From an uncultured Dysgonomonas sp. (GTDB taxonomy: Bacteria; Bacteroidota; Bacteroidia; Bacteroidales; Dysgonomonadaceae), in assembly GCF_900079725.1 (NCBI RefSeq), contig NZ_LT599032.1, positions 2,061,904 through 2,125,903 on the forward strand: a DNA stretch of 64,000 bases, written 5' to 3'. The notes under the pieces were generated by a model. It was not told where the DNA came from. It did not search any database and saw nothing but the letters and a program-made list of their open reading frames with translations. Positions 21,273 through 29,713 of the stretch are shown in pieces (position 1 is the stretch's first letter; every line of letters begins with the position of its first letter). A program made the translations under genes and the position numbers.

Positions 21273-22322
21273 ATGACCAAAACACGAATAACAATAAAAG
21301 ATATAGCAAAGGAATTGAGAATTTCGACTTCTACTGTTTCAAGAGCTTTAGCAGACCGATGGGATGTAAACCCTGAAACAAAAAAAGCAGTTTTGGACTT
21401 GGCAAAAAGATGGAACTATAAGCCAAATCCTATGTCAAAAAGATTGCAAGAGCAACATTCGAAGCTGATTGGAGTTGTTGTGCCAGAATTTATTAATTCT
21501 TTTTTTGCAGAGGTTGTCATTGGCATCGAGAGCATATTACAACCTGAAGGATTCAATATCTTACTAATGCAGTCTAATGAATCTCATACAAGTGAACTAA
21601 ATAATCTTAATATTCTTGAAGGACAAATGGTCGATGGTATAATCGTATCGGTTTGCCACGAAACAAAAAACTCAAAGAAATACGCTGCGCTTCAGGCGAA
21701 TAATTATCCTATCGTTTTTTTTAATCGTATTTGTACCAATATTGTAGCTCCTAACGTAATTATAGATGATTATAAATGGGCTTATAAGGCTGTGGAGCAT
21801 CTTATAAAGCAAGGGGCTAGACGTATAGCTCATCTTGCCGGCCCTGAAAGTCTTACTGTCTCAAAAAGCAGGAAGAGAGGATATTGCGATGCACTAAAAG
21901 ATTATGACATCCCTATTGATGAAGAATTGATAATTCCATGCGGACTGAAAATGGAAAGGGGAATAATGGCTGCTTATAAACTTTTGGAGATGGAGGAAAA
22001 ACCCGATGGAATTTTTGCATTTAACGACCCGACAGCTATTGGAGCAATGAAAACTATGCAAAAATGCGGATATAAAATTCCTATTGACATTGCTGTTGTT
22101 GGATTTACTCAATCTAGAATGGCAATGATTATAGAACCCAATTTGACAAGTGTGGAACAACCAACTTTTGAAATGGGTAAAGTTGCTGCAGAATTGATGC
22201 TGGAGCAGATAAGAAATGGAAATGAGGAAACAATTTCATCGAGAACAGTAACCCTCGATGCTATCTTTAATATTAGAGAATCTTCTTTGAAAAAATTGAA
22301 AAAACAGCAGATGCTAAAATAA
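21273..22322 (+). CDS. LacI-family transcriptional regulator of the polysaccharide operon
   Basis: The 349-residue protein opens with a LacI helix-turn-helix (ITIKDIAKELRISTSTVSRA, residues 6-25) and hinge helix (KPNPMSKRLQEQ). A periplasmic-binding-protein-like effector domain follows (residues about 62-340), with the usual GVVVPEFINSFFAEVVIGIE start and FAFNDPTAIGAMKTM near 247. It is divergent from the GH105 operon and faces palindromic operators at 21145-21198. It should sense a sugar from the operon's substrate. Bacteroidota polysaccharide loci more often use hybrid two-component systems or sigma/anti-sigma pairs, so LacI control is less usual. A -7 box TAATTTTG at 21245-21252 may be its own promoter. 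Confidence 0.92.
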   Translation: MTKTRITIKDIAKELRISTSTVSRALADRWDVNPETKKAVLDLAKRWNYKPNPMSKRLQEQHSKLIGVVVPEFINSFFAEVVIGIESILQPEGFNILLMQSNESHTSELNNLNILEGQMVDGIIVSVCHETKNSKKYAALQANNYPIVFFNRICTNIVAPNVIIDDYKWAYKAVEHLIKQGARRIAHLAGPESLTVSKSRKRGYCDALKDYDIPIDEELIIPCGLKMERGIMAAYKLLEMEEKPDGIFAFNDPTAIGAMKTMQKCGYKIPIDIAVVGFTQSRMAMIIEPNLTSVEQPTFEMGKVAAELMLEQIRNGNEETISSRTVTLDAIFNIRESSLKKLKKQQMLK

Positions 22323-22364
22323 ATCATGAAATATCATCACTATGTAAAATGAAATAGTCACGAT

Positions 22365-22895
22365 TTAATCTAAATATGTCTGGGTAATCTTTTCAGAACT
22401 ATGCCCTAAAGATTCAGAAATAATAGAATAGTTTTTAAATTCTTGTTTATATGTCCTGTGTATTTGTAAATAGGATTAAACTTCTGTATTGCTGTTATAT
22501 GTATTTTCTTATTTAAAATAGGAAAAATATAATCGTATTCCGATTTATCTGCATCATAGTATTTGTTTATAATATTTTTTGCTTCACCCTGTTATAGGTT
22601 CTCTTTGTAGATTCGATAAGAGTAGATGCTGTAAATTCTTTGTCTTTTGCTTTCAGTTCTAATATTTGCTTTTGATATTCCATCTGCTTATCTAGAATAG
22701 TCTTCTTAATATAGTCGATATTGGGACAATTGAATTTTGGTACATCCTTTTTAAAGTCCCAATATTTGGGATCCAAAGATATGCCAAGACTAAGATATTT
22801 CACCTTTCCTTGCTTGCAAATACGTAGCATAATTGGATGTTCTCCGTTTTTAATGTCTTTGACTTGTAACAAACCGCATTAATAGTAGCATTCAT
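22365..22895 (-). pseudogene. Broken tyrosine recombinase (integrase) gene
   Basis: Three blocks of a Bacteroidota-type integrase survive in different frames. The N-terminal arm-binding domain starts at ATG 22895 (MNATINAVCYKSK) and shifts frame near 22850, where one A seems missing from an A-run, then continues KNGEHPIMLRICKQGKVKYL to a stop at 22567. A middle block reads DYIFPILNKKIHITAIQKF (about 22470-22555). The C-terminus reads ISESLGHSSEKITQTYLD then stop (22365-22367); it holds the conserved LGHSS box and Tyr nucleophile. The core with the RHSFA box is deleted. It would have been about 400 residues. It lies beside tRNA-Val and marks a dead integrated element. Confidence 0.85.
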
Positions 22896-22906
22896 AATGG
22901 TTTTTC

Positions 22907-22929
22907 GGTTTAAGTCTTGGTTTAAGTCT
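22907..22929. repeat. Two 11-bp direct repeats upstream of the integrase start
   Basis: GGTTTAAGTCT occurs at 22907-22917 and again at 22919-22929, with a 12-bp period, between the integrase start and tRNA-Val. Such short repeats can be integrase arm-binding sites; that role is inference. A related AAGTCT also occurs in the tRNA terminator. Confidence 0.5.
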
Positions 22930-22970
22930 GACTTTAAAAACCATAGAAAAATAGGAGAGTATAAAAAGAA

Positions 22971-22998
22971 AAAGACTCACGATTCTCCGTAAGTCTTT
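22971..22998 (-). terminator. Rho-independent terminator of tRNA-Val
   Basis: AAAGACT (22971-22977) pairs with AGTCTTT (22992-22998), and ACG with CGT inside, with one C/A mismatch. On the minus strand the hairpin is followed by a T-rich run (complement of 22961-22970). It begins about 11 bases after the tRNA 3' end. Confidence 0.75.
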
Positions 22999-23008
22999 AA
23001 TTTTAAAG

Positions 23009-23083
23009 TGGGCGTTGACGGATTCGAACCGCCGACCCTCTGCTTGTAAGGCAGATGCTCTGAACCAGCTGAGCTAAACGCCC
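23009..23083 (-). tRNA. tRNA-Val (anticodon TAC)
   Basis: The minus strand starts GGGCGTTTAGCTCAG. The acceptor arm GGGCGTT pairs with AACGCCC, the T arm carries GGTTCGAATCC, and the anticodon loop CTTACAA puts TAC at 23046-23048. The discriminator base is A and CCA is not encoded, as is common in Bacteroidota. A consensus promoter (23117-23146) and a terminator (22971-22998) flank it. The 3' side faces the broken integrase, so this gene was probably the attachment site. Confidence 0.95.
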
Positions 23084-23116
23084 TTGTTGAGGTTGCATTT
23101 TCTCTCAAATGCGATG

Positions 23117-23146
23117 CAAAGATATAGCTTTTTTCAATATTACAAA
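23117..23146 (-). promoter_or_regulatory. Promoter of tRNA-Val
   Basis: On the minus strand TTTG (complement of 23143-23146) is the -33 box and TATCTTTG (complement of 23117-23124) the -7 box, 18 bp apart, close to the Bacteroidota consensus. Transcription would start near 23110, about 27 bp before the mature tRNA. Confidence 0.7.
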
Positions 23147-23288
23147 ACATTTGAAATCTTTTTTTGAAAAATATTTTGAAACGAAATGACTTCAAGCATT
23201 TTAAAATCTTAATTTTTATCAATTAGCTAAGTAGATTGCAAAGATTTAACTAATTTCGCAGCAACTATAAATATATGACTTTAAAACG

Positions 23289-23723
23289 ATGAACATAAAA
23301 ATTATAAATAAATCACATCATCCACTACCCGAATATGCGACACCTTACTCTGCCGGAGTAGATCTGAGAGCAAACATTACAGAACCTGTAACATTGAAGC
23401 CGCTGGAACGGACTCTTATTCCGACTGGTCTGTATTTGGAATTACCTCAAGGATATGAAGCGCAAATACGTCCCCGCAGCGGTTTGGCTTTCAAGCATGG
23501 ACTAACAGTATTAAATTCCCCCGGGACTATCGATGCAGACTACCGTGGAGAAATCCGTGTCATCCTTGTCAACTTATCAAATGATGAGTTTGTTATAAAT
23601 GACGGTGAGCGCATTTGCCAAATGGTTATAGCTTCACATGAGCAAGTACTTTGGGAAGAGGTGGAGACAATTAACGAAACGGAGCGCGGAGCCGGAGGCT
23701 TTGGCCACACAGGAAAACAGTAA
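23289..23723 (+). CDS. dut: dUTP diphosphatase
   Basis: This 144-residue trimeric dUTPase cleaves dUTP to dUMP and pyrophosphate, keeping uracil out of DNA and supplying dUMP for thymidylate. All five motifs are visible: AGVDLRA (22-28), [11 protein letters not shown] (60-70), [11 protein letters not shown] (77-87), a motif 4 stretch GERICQM, and the C-terminal arm [12 protein letters not shown] (132-143) that closes over the nucleotide. Length is normal. It begins a run of co-directional genes to 29343; the next gene starts 23 bp on. No strong -7 box is seen, though TAATTTCG at 23251 is close. Confidence 0.97.
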   Translation: MNIKIINKSHHPLPEYATPYSAGVDLRANITEPVTLKPLERTLIPTGLYLELPQGYEAQIRPRSGLAFKHGLTVLNSPGTIDADYRGEIRVILVNLSNDEFVINDGERICQMVIASHEQVLWEEVETINETERGAGGFGHTGKQ

Positions 23724-23746
23724 TATTCAGAAACGTCATTTTTGAT

Positions 23747-25501
23747 ATGCATAAAAAAGCACGTGTTTTTTATTTAATCTTACTTGTCATCGCAGGCAAT
23801 CTTCCGTCTTTTGCTCAAAGCAGTCAAATTTCCAGTCCAATTGCAGAGAAGCTTTCTGTTGACGACAGTCGTAAATTCGACTACTTCTTTTATGAGGCAA
23901 TGAATGCCAAAGCCACCAATCAATACGATGCGGTTTTCGACTATCTCAAATACTGTATGGCTATCGATTCTACAAATGCAAACGTATTATATGAGCTAGG
24001 CAATTACTACAATTCCATCGAAAGCAAAAATAAGGCTATAGATTATTATCGCAGGGCCACAGTATACGATAGCGACAACCATTACTATAATATGGCATAC
24101 GGAAGCATGTGTCTCGAGTTTAAACAATATAGCGATGCCATAGAACAATTCGAAAAATTAGTAGCCAAAGATCCCGACAATACGGATTTATACATCTATC
24201 TATCGGAATCGTACCGTATGGACGGAAATTTCAAAAATGCCATATCGACACTGGATAAACTGGAACAGATAGTGGGGATGAACGAAAAAATAAGCCTCCA
24301 GAAATACCAGCTATATACGATGATGAAGCAAGAGAAACAGGCCTTTGCTGAAATACAGAAATATATAGACAAATATCCGCAGGAAATCAAATATCAGATT
24401 CTTCTCGGAGATTTGTATTTACAGGCTGGAAAAACGCAGGAAGCATACATGGTATACAGCCGTGCCAAATCCATTGATCCTGATGATCCCTACCTCATTT
24501 CATCTATGGCCGAATACTATCAGCAGACAGGAAATAAGGATGCTGCAGAAAACGAATTGCACATTGCTCTTGTTAGCCCAAAAATGGACATCGATACCAA
24601 ACTATCCATCCTTGCACAGTACGTAGGCACTTTGCAAAGAACTCAAAAAGATACGCAGGCAGCTAACGCCTTGTTCGATACACTGATGATACAGCATCCG
24701 CAAGAACCGAAACTCAACCTGATGTATGGCAACCTGTTGATGATGCAGAATAAAAAAGAGGAATCCCGTTTTCAATATCAGCTGTTTGCTGAAGCTAATC
24801 CTACAAATCCTGTTGGATGGGAACAGATGTTGTATACCACTTTCCCTGACAGCATCGATTTATCCATAAAAGTATGTGAACAAGCACTCACCTATATCAC
24901 CGACCAACCACAGTTCTATTTCTATTTGGGAGTATCTCAATATATGAAAGAGAATTATAAGGACGCACTCGATGCTCTGCAAAAAGGAGTTGTATATGTA
25001 GATGAGAACAATACAAAGCTTCTGGCCGACTTCTACGGACAGATAGGAGACCTTTATTATCAGATAGAAAAACGCGATAGCGCATTTGCTATCTACGATA
25101 AGGCTCTTTCCTACGATCCTAATAACCTGGGTGTACTGAACAATTATAGTTATTATTTGTCTTTAGTAAAAAAAGATCTCGACAAAGCGGAACGAATGAG
25201 CAGTATCACTGTAAAGGCCGAACCATCGAACCCAACATATCTGGATACATATGGCTGGGTATTATTTGAACAGGGAGCTTATACCATCGCTAAAATTTAT
25301 ATCGAGAATGCGATAAAATACAGCGAGGAAAAGAAAGAAGATGTCAGTGCCGAAGTACTGGAACACTACGGCGATGTATTATACAAAACGGATGAACCCG
25401 AAAAAGCCTTGGAATATTGGGAGAAAGCAAAGGAAAAAGGGGGTAGCAAGTCCAAAACATTGGAAAAGAAAATAGAAACGAAAACTTTTATTGCTGAATA
25501 A
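23747..25501 (+). CDS. Tetratricopeptide-repeat protein, exported
   Basis: The 584-residue protein has a signal peptide (VFYLILLVIAGNLPSFAQ) and about a dozen TPR units, from about residue 45 to 570. Clear ones include ANVLYELGNYYNSIESKNKA, QYSDAIEQFEKLVAKDPDN and AFAIYDKALSYDPNNLGVLN. The C-terminus is Lys-rich. TPR arrays scaffold protein complexes; the precise partner is unknown. It follows dut and overlaps the DUF4292 lipoprotein gene by one base (TAATG), and this dut-TPR-DUF4292-EnvC order is common in Bacteroidota. Linkage to the lipoprotein and the LytM protein hints at an envelope role. Confidence 0.88.
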   Translation: MHKKARVFYLILLVIAGNLPSFAQSSQISSPIAEKLSVDDSRKFDYFFYEAMNAKATNQYDAVFDYLKYCMAIDSTNANVLYELGNYYNSIESKNKAIDYYRRATVYDSDNHYYNMAYGSMCLEFKQYSDAIEQFEKLVAKDPDNTDLYIYLSESYRMDGNFKNAISTLDKLEQIVGMNEKISLQKYQLYTMMKQEKQAFAEIQKYIDKYPQEIKYQILLGDLYLQAGKTQEAYMVYSRAKSIDPDDPYLISSMAEYYQQTGNKDAAENELHIALVSPKMDIDTKLSILAQYVGTLQRTQKDTQAANALFDTLMIQHPQEPKLNLMYGNLLMMQNKKEESRFQYQLFAEANPTNPVGWEQMLYTTFPDSIDLSIKVCEQALTYITDQPQFYFYLGVSQYMKENYKDALDALQKGVVYVDENNTKLLADFYGQIGDLYYQIEKRDSAFAIYDKALSYDPNNLGVLNNYSYYLSLVKKDLDKAERMSSITVKAEPSNPTYLDTYGWVLFEQGAYTIAKIYIENAIKYSEEKKEDVSAEVLEHYGDVLYKTDEPEKALEYWEKAKEKGGSKSKTLEKKIETKTFIAE

Positions 25502-26349
25502 TGAGACTAAACGGATTAAATAAAATAGCTGTACTACTGTTCATCATATCCGCATTATTTGCAGGAAGCAGTTGTAAATCAAAAAAAATAATTACCACAG
25601 GTGGGACTCTGGAAGAAAAGTCCCATAATCGTATAATTGAAGATGCATTATCCTCGGAAGTCAATTTCAAGACATTAACAACTAAAGGGAGTGTCGAATT
25701 CAAGGCCGGAAATTCTTCTCAAAAAGTACCTGCTGTATTCAAAATAGTAAAGGATAGCATCTTACAAGTATCGATTCGTATCCCGATCCTTGGAGGGGAA
25801 GCCATGAGGCTGACTATCACTCGCGACAGCATTTTCATGGTAGACAGGATGAAAAAGCAATATATTGCAGAACGTTTCAAAGATTCGAAAGCTATAGCCG
25901 GTTTCGACTTTAACTTTTATAATTTACAGGCTTTATTCACCAACAAATTATTTATTCCGGGCAACAGGGAAGTAACCGAGAAAGACTTTCAGAAGTATGA
26001 TATATCATCAGCAAACGATGTATACATGCTAAAGACAAAAGGAAAAGGCGATTTGTTATACAACTTTGCTGTAGACGCCACCAACCATGTGGCATCAACA
26101 TTGATCTACAATGAAAAGAAAAAGATAACCCTGCAATGGTCTTACAACGATTTCATCAAAGACAACAATCTGGTATATCCGACTAATATGCAGGCTAAGG
26201 TCGATGTTGCAAAAAGGCGTGTCGACATTAATATCACATATGACAAATTGGAAATAGACAAGAGTTTCAGCATAGATAATTCCATATCATCTAAATATAC
26301 CAAAGTGGATTTCTCTGATCTTATAGGCACATATATCAAAAAGAAATGA
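25501..26349 (+). CDS. DUF4292 outer-membrane lipoprotein
   Basis: The 282-residue product has a signal peptide and lipobox with Cys25 (LFAGSSC). Residues about 50-270 match the DUF4292 pattern: repeated beta-strands, such as VPAVFKIVKDSILQVSIRIP and GGEAMRLTITRDSIFMVDRM near 100. The mostly antiparallel sheet is reminiscent of LolA/LolB-like folds, which would suggest lipoprotein handling, but this is inference. Its start overlaps the TPR stop by one base and its stop overlaps the EnvC-like start by four (ATGA), so the three are translationally coupled. Confidence 0.85.
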   Translation: MRLNGLNKIAVLLFIISALFAGSSCKSKKIITTGGTLEEKSHNRIIEDALSSEVNFKTLTTKGSVEFKAGNSSQKVPAVFKIVKDSILQVSIRIPILGGEAMRLTITRDSIFMVDRMKKQYIAERFKDSKAIAGFDFNFYNLQALFTNKLFIPGNREVTEKDFQKYDISSANDVYMLKTKGKGDLLYNFAVDATNHVASTLIYNEKKKITLQWSYNDFIKDNNLVYPTNMQAKVDVAKRRVDINITYDKLEIDKSFSIDNSISSKYTKVDFSDLIGTYIKKK

Positions 26350-27629
26350 GAGTAGCAGCTTTTCTCTTTATTCTCCTTATCAGCATTTGTTCTTTCGCTC
26401 AAAATTCGAAAATAAAAGAACTCGAACAGCAAAGGAAGAACGCCCTGCGTGAAATATCGAACACCGACAAACTGCTGAAAGAGACTAAAAGAAGCACCAC
26501 TACCTTGCTGGACAGAATACAGCTTATATCCAACCAGATATTCTCACGGCAAAAAGTATTAGACCTTCTGGGACAAGAAATAACAGGTATAAATGTAGAG
26601 GAAAAACGGATCGAAGCCGAAATAACGATACTTGAAGCCGAACTTAAAGACAAGCAGAAAAACTACTCGAAAGCTATTGACGGAATGCTTCAGAACCGCC
26701 AAAGTGAGAATAAAATGCTTTTCGTACTCTCCGGGAAATCTTTGACAGAATCGTACCGGAGGCTCCGTTACCTACGCGATTACTCGGAATGGAGAAAAGA
26801 ACAGGCCACAGAAATTAAAGATAAAAGTGCGAAATTAAAAGAGCGGAAAGAAGCGCTAATAAAAACAAAACAAGAGAAAACGGCCTTATTAGGGCAACGT
26901 AATACCGAACAGGAAAACTTAAAGAAGGAAGAAACAAACTACCAGACAGAAGTAAGTGAAGCACAAAAAAAGCAAAAAGACCTGCAAAAAATACTGACTC
27001 AAAAACGCCAGCAGGCGGAAGCCCTCGACAGACAGATAGCTAAACTGATAGCAGAAGAGGTTGCCCGTCAGGAGCGGGAAGCAAAACGCATTGCAGCTGA
27101 AAAAGCCCGCGCCGAAGCAGCAAAAAGGACCTCGAAGAAAAGCGGATCTGGTACTACCACTGTGACACCTCCTAAAGAGGATGCAGCTAAAGTCGTAGCA
27201 ACACCCGAAAACATAGCTTTATCAAACAACTTCGCTTCGAACAGGGGAAGACTCCCTTACCCTATAACAGGCAATTATACCATAACCACACGATTCGGTT
27301 CTCATCAGCATAGCCGTTTCGTTACCACATCGAGCAGCGGGATAGATATACAGTCGCAATCGGGAGCCGAAGCCAAATCCGTATTCAACGGCGAAGTGAC
27401 TTATGTAGCAGCCATACCGGGATACAACACCTGTATTATTGTGCGTCACGGAAACTACTATACATTCTACGGAAATATACAAAGTATATATGTAAAGCAA
27501 GGCGACAAGGTAAAAACAGGCCAGTCGCTCGGCAAAGTATATACAGATGCGGATACAGGCCTTTCGCAACTGCATTTCCAGTTGTGGCAGGGGACCAACA
27601 AACTCAATCCTGAGCCTTGGTTGAGATAA
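26346..27629 (+). CDS. EnvC/NlpD-like murein hydrolase activator with degenerate LytM domain
   Basis: The 427-residue product has a signal peptide (to FAQN), a long coiled coil (about 20-260, rich in E, K and Q), a short Pro/Thr linker near 280, and a C-terminal LytM/M23 domain (about 300-427). The metal-binding residues appear lost: the usual HxGxD site reads SSGIDI at about 331-336, and the HLHF site reads QLHFQLW at about 405-411. That is the pattern of EnvC, which activates cell-division amidases instead of cutting peptidoglycan. Fourth gene of the dut-TPR-DUF4292 group. It probably acts in the periplasm on septal amidases. Confidence 0.85.
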   Translation: MRVAAFLFILLISICSFAQNSKIKELEQQRKNALREISNTDKLLKETKRSTTTLLDRIQLISNQIFSRQKVLDLLGQEITGINVEEKRIEAEITILEAELKDKQKNYSKAIDGMLQNRQSENKMLFVLSGKSLTESYRRLRYLRDYSEWRKEQATEIKDKSAKLKERKEALIKTKQEKTALLGQRNTEQENLKKEETNYQTEVSEAQKKQKDLQKILTQKRQQAEALDRQIAKLIAEEVARQEREAKRIAAEKARAEAAKRTSKKSGSGTTTVTPPKEDAAKVVATPENIALSNNFASNRGRLPYPITGNYTITTRFGSHQHSRFVTTSSSGIDIQSQSGAEAKSVFNGEVTYVAAIPGYNTCIIVRHGNYYTFYGNIQSIYVKQGDKVKTGQSLGKVYTDADTGLSQLHFQLWQGTNKLNPEPWLR

Positions 27630-27644
27630 AGTAACCGGATTGCT

Positions 27645-28412
27645 ATGAAAAGAGAACAATTCATCGAATTACCGGGAGTCACGGATCAAAGGGGAAGTCT
27701 CTCTTTCATCCAAGCCGGAGATCATATTTCTTTCCCTATTTCGTCTATCTGTTGGAAATATGACAGTCAGCACAATGACAGCGATATACATAAAGCCCAG
27801 GATAAGATAATAGTGGCTTTATCGGGAAATTTTACCATTTTGCTTGATAATGGAAAAGATGAACGAAGCTACATTCTAAACAATCCGTCTCAGGGCCTTT
27901 ATATTCCAGCCCTAGTGAGTTGCAGGCTTGAAGGCTTTTCACCTGACTCCGTATATCTGATTATTTCATCAGCGCCTTCTACTGCCGGGCTATCCGGTGA
28001 AACAGAGAAAAATCAGTTAAAGACATTCTCTGTAGAAGATTGTACACTCATTAAGTTTCCACTGGTACAAAATAGCGCCGAAAATATTCCGTTCGATATA
28101 AAACGTATATTTTATATATATGATATCCCATCGGGGCAAACAAGGGGTATGCATGTCCATAAATATTGCCACGAAGTATTGGTTGCAACAAGCGGTAGCT
28201 TTCAGGTAGAGTTGGATGACGGAACCAATAAGAAAATAGTATTACTCGACCGACCTGATCAGGGACTGTATATACCACCTGGCATATGGGCAACAGAAAC
28301 AGAGTATTCGTCCGGAGCTGTTTGTCTTGTTTTGGCCTCTGATGTATATGACGCGGAAAATTATATACATACCTATTCGGAATTTAAAAAATACCGGCAG
28401 CATGAAAATTAA
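27645..28412 (+). CDS. Tandem FdtA/WxcM-type cupin, probable nucleotide-sugar 3,4-ketoisomerase
   Basis: The 255-residue protein holds two copies of the FdtA/QdtA cupin (about 1-120 and 125-255). The second copy keeps the motif RGMHVHK with His170 and His172, the pair used by dTDP-4-keto-6-deoxyglucose 3,4-ketoisomerases. The first copy reads SDIHKAQ at the same place, so one His is replaced by Asp47 and the copy looks inactive. This enzyme class makes dTDP-3-keto sugars for amino sugars of surface polysaccharides. It starts 16 bp after the EnvC-like gene and overlaps the next gene by 11 bp. The exact sugar is not known. Confidence 0.8.
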   Translation: MKREQFIELPGVTDQRGSLSFIQAGDHISFPISSICWKYDSQHNDSDIHKAQDKIIVALSGNFTILLDNGKDERSYILNNPSQGLYIPALVSCRLEGFSPDSVYLIISSAPSTAGLSGETEKNQLKTFSVEDCTLIKFPLVQNSAENIPFDIKRIFYIYDIPSGQTRGMHVHKYCHEVLVATSGSFQVELDDGTNKKIVLLDRPDQGLYIPPGIWATETEYSSGAVCLVLASDVYDAENYIHTYSEFKKYRQHEN

Positions 28413-29343
28413 GCTTTATAGTTCGGAATATAAGGACGCATGGGATAAATTTGTACGCACCTCTAAAAATGGTACATTTCTTTTCTATCGCGACTTTATT
28501 GAATACCATGCCGACCGTTTCAGAGATTACTCCCTGATGTTTTATCTGAACGATGTTTTGGTGGCTTTAATGCCTGGGCATATGAAGGATAGGATATTTT
28601 ATTCGCACAAAGGGCTTACATACGGAGGTCTTATTATGGGTGATAAGACTACTGCTGCAAATGTACTTTCCATATTCGAGTATCTTACAACGACATTCCG
28701 CCATCAGGGAATCAGGAAGATTATATATAAGGCTATTCCGCATATCTATCATATTCGTCCTGCCGAAGAGGATTTATACGCGTTGTTCAGATATAAGGCG
28801 ACACTCACATCATGTAATATATCTTCTACCCTATTACTTGCGGACAGAACAAAATTTTCGGACTTGCGTAAACGGGGTGTAAAAAAAGCTCAAAAGAACA
28901 ATTTGTCCGTAAAAAAGACTACAGATTATTCCGGTTTCTGGCAAATACTTTCCCGGAATCTGAAAGATAAATACGAAACAGAGCCTGTTCATTCTTTAGC
29001 GGAAATTAATTATCTGAAAAGTAAATTTCCACGTAACATACATCTGTTCACTGTCGGGAATACAGATAGTAGCATAATAGGCGGCTGCCTTGTCTTCGAG
29101 ACAGAAAGAGTAGCACACGTCCAGTATGTAGCAGCAACGGAGGAAGGTAAAAGACTCGGAGCGACAGATTTGGTTATCGACCATATAATAAATACAGCAT
29201 TCGCTCACAAAACATACTTCGATTATGGCACATCGACAGAAAACGGCGGCTGGCACCTGAACGAAAACCTGATACACCAAAAGGAAGGATTTGGGGCACG
29301 GGGAACTGTATATAATATTTATACGATTGATTTATCTATATAG
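28402..29343 (+). CDS. GNAT/FemAB-like acyltransferase
   Basis: Starting at ATG 28402 the product has 313 residues; a longer frame from 28327 is open but lies inside the cupin gene. It resembles a FemAB-like or double-GNAT protein. The first half holds a YSHKGLTYGGLIMG block near 65-80, and the second half carries VQYVAATEEGKRLGATDLVID near 240, typical of an acyl-CoA-binding GNAT loop with a strongly conserved small-residue turn. In Bacteroidota it often neighbours FdtA-type cupins, so it probably acylates an amino sugar on a glycan. Overlap with the cupin gene by 11 bp suggests coupled translation. Substrate unknown. Confidence 0.75.
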   Translation: MKIKLYSSEYKDAWDKFVRTSKNGTFLFYRDFIEYHADRFRDYSLMFYLNDVLVALMPGHMKDRIFYSHKGLTYGGLIMGDKTTAANVLSIFEYLTTTFRHQGIRKIIYKAIPHIYHIRPAEEDLYALFRYKATLTSCNISSTLLLADRTKFSDLRKRGVKKAQKNNLSVKKTTDYSGFWQILSRNLKDKYETEPVHSLAEINYLKSKFPRNIHLFTVGNTDSSIIGGCLVFETERVAHVQYVAATEEGKRLGATDLVIDHIINTAFAHKTYFDYGTSTENGGWHLNENLIHQKEGFGARGTVYNIYTIDLSI

Positions 29344-29713
29344 TGTGGCTGATCGTTTTCAGCCGATAGCCGGCTCTTTGATATTCTGTATTTACATTTA
29401 AGATTCAATGTTTAAGGATTTAAAAATTGATTAGAAAAGTAAAGTAAAAGTGTAACCTTTGTTACCTTTTTAAAGTAGTAAGTATTGAGTTAATAAGTAA
29501 AGGTATTCTAATTGTTGACTGTTAACTGAATCATGTGTTACCTTTGTTACCTTTTTGAGTCTTTTCCTTTTGGGAGAGATTTTTAAACACACAAAAAAGA
29601 GTAATACAGAGTTTTCAGAAAAATAGTAACAATAAGAAATTATGTAAAAGTGTCAAGTTTGTCAACTTTTATAATGAATAGAAAACTCTCTTTAGAATTA
29701 TCACATAAACGAA
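29344..29713. other. Repeat-containing spacer before the amino-acid permease
   Basis: This 370-bp gap has no gene. It carries three copies of a short repeat: AAAAGTGTAACCTTTGTTAC (29446-29465) followed by CTTTT, TGTGTTACCTTTGTTACC (29534-29551) followed by TTTTT, and AAAAGTGTCAAGTTTGTCAA (29646-29665) followed by CTTTT. A second module, GTTGACTGTTAACTG, precedes the middle copy. The same modules occur in the metY and nadE spacers. Confidence 0.7.
29347..29364 (+). terminator. Weak hairpin after the acyltransferase gene
   Basis: GGCTGA (29347-29352) and TCAGCC (29359-29364) form a 6-bp stem with a 6-base loop, 4 bp after the stop. Only a short T-run follows. It may end the dut operon, but the stem is small. 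Confidence 0.35.

Noticed and set aside
22977..23222. 81-residue minus-strand frame covering the tRNA region
   Set aside because: It reads through tRNA-Val, its terminator and its promoter.
28327..28401. N-terminal extension of the acyltransferase
   Set aside because: It lies inside the cupin gene; the ATG at 28402 gives the usual length and an 11-bp overlap.
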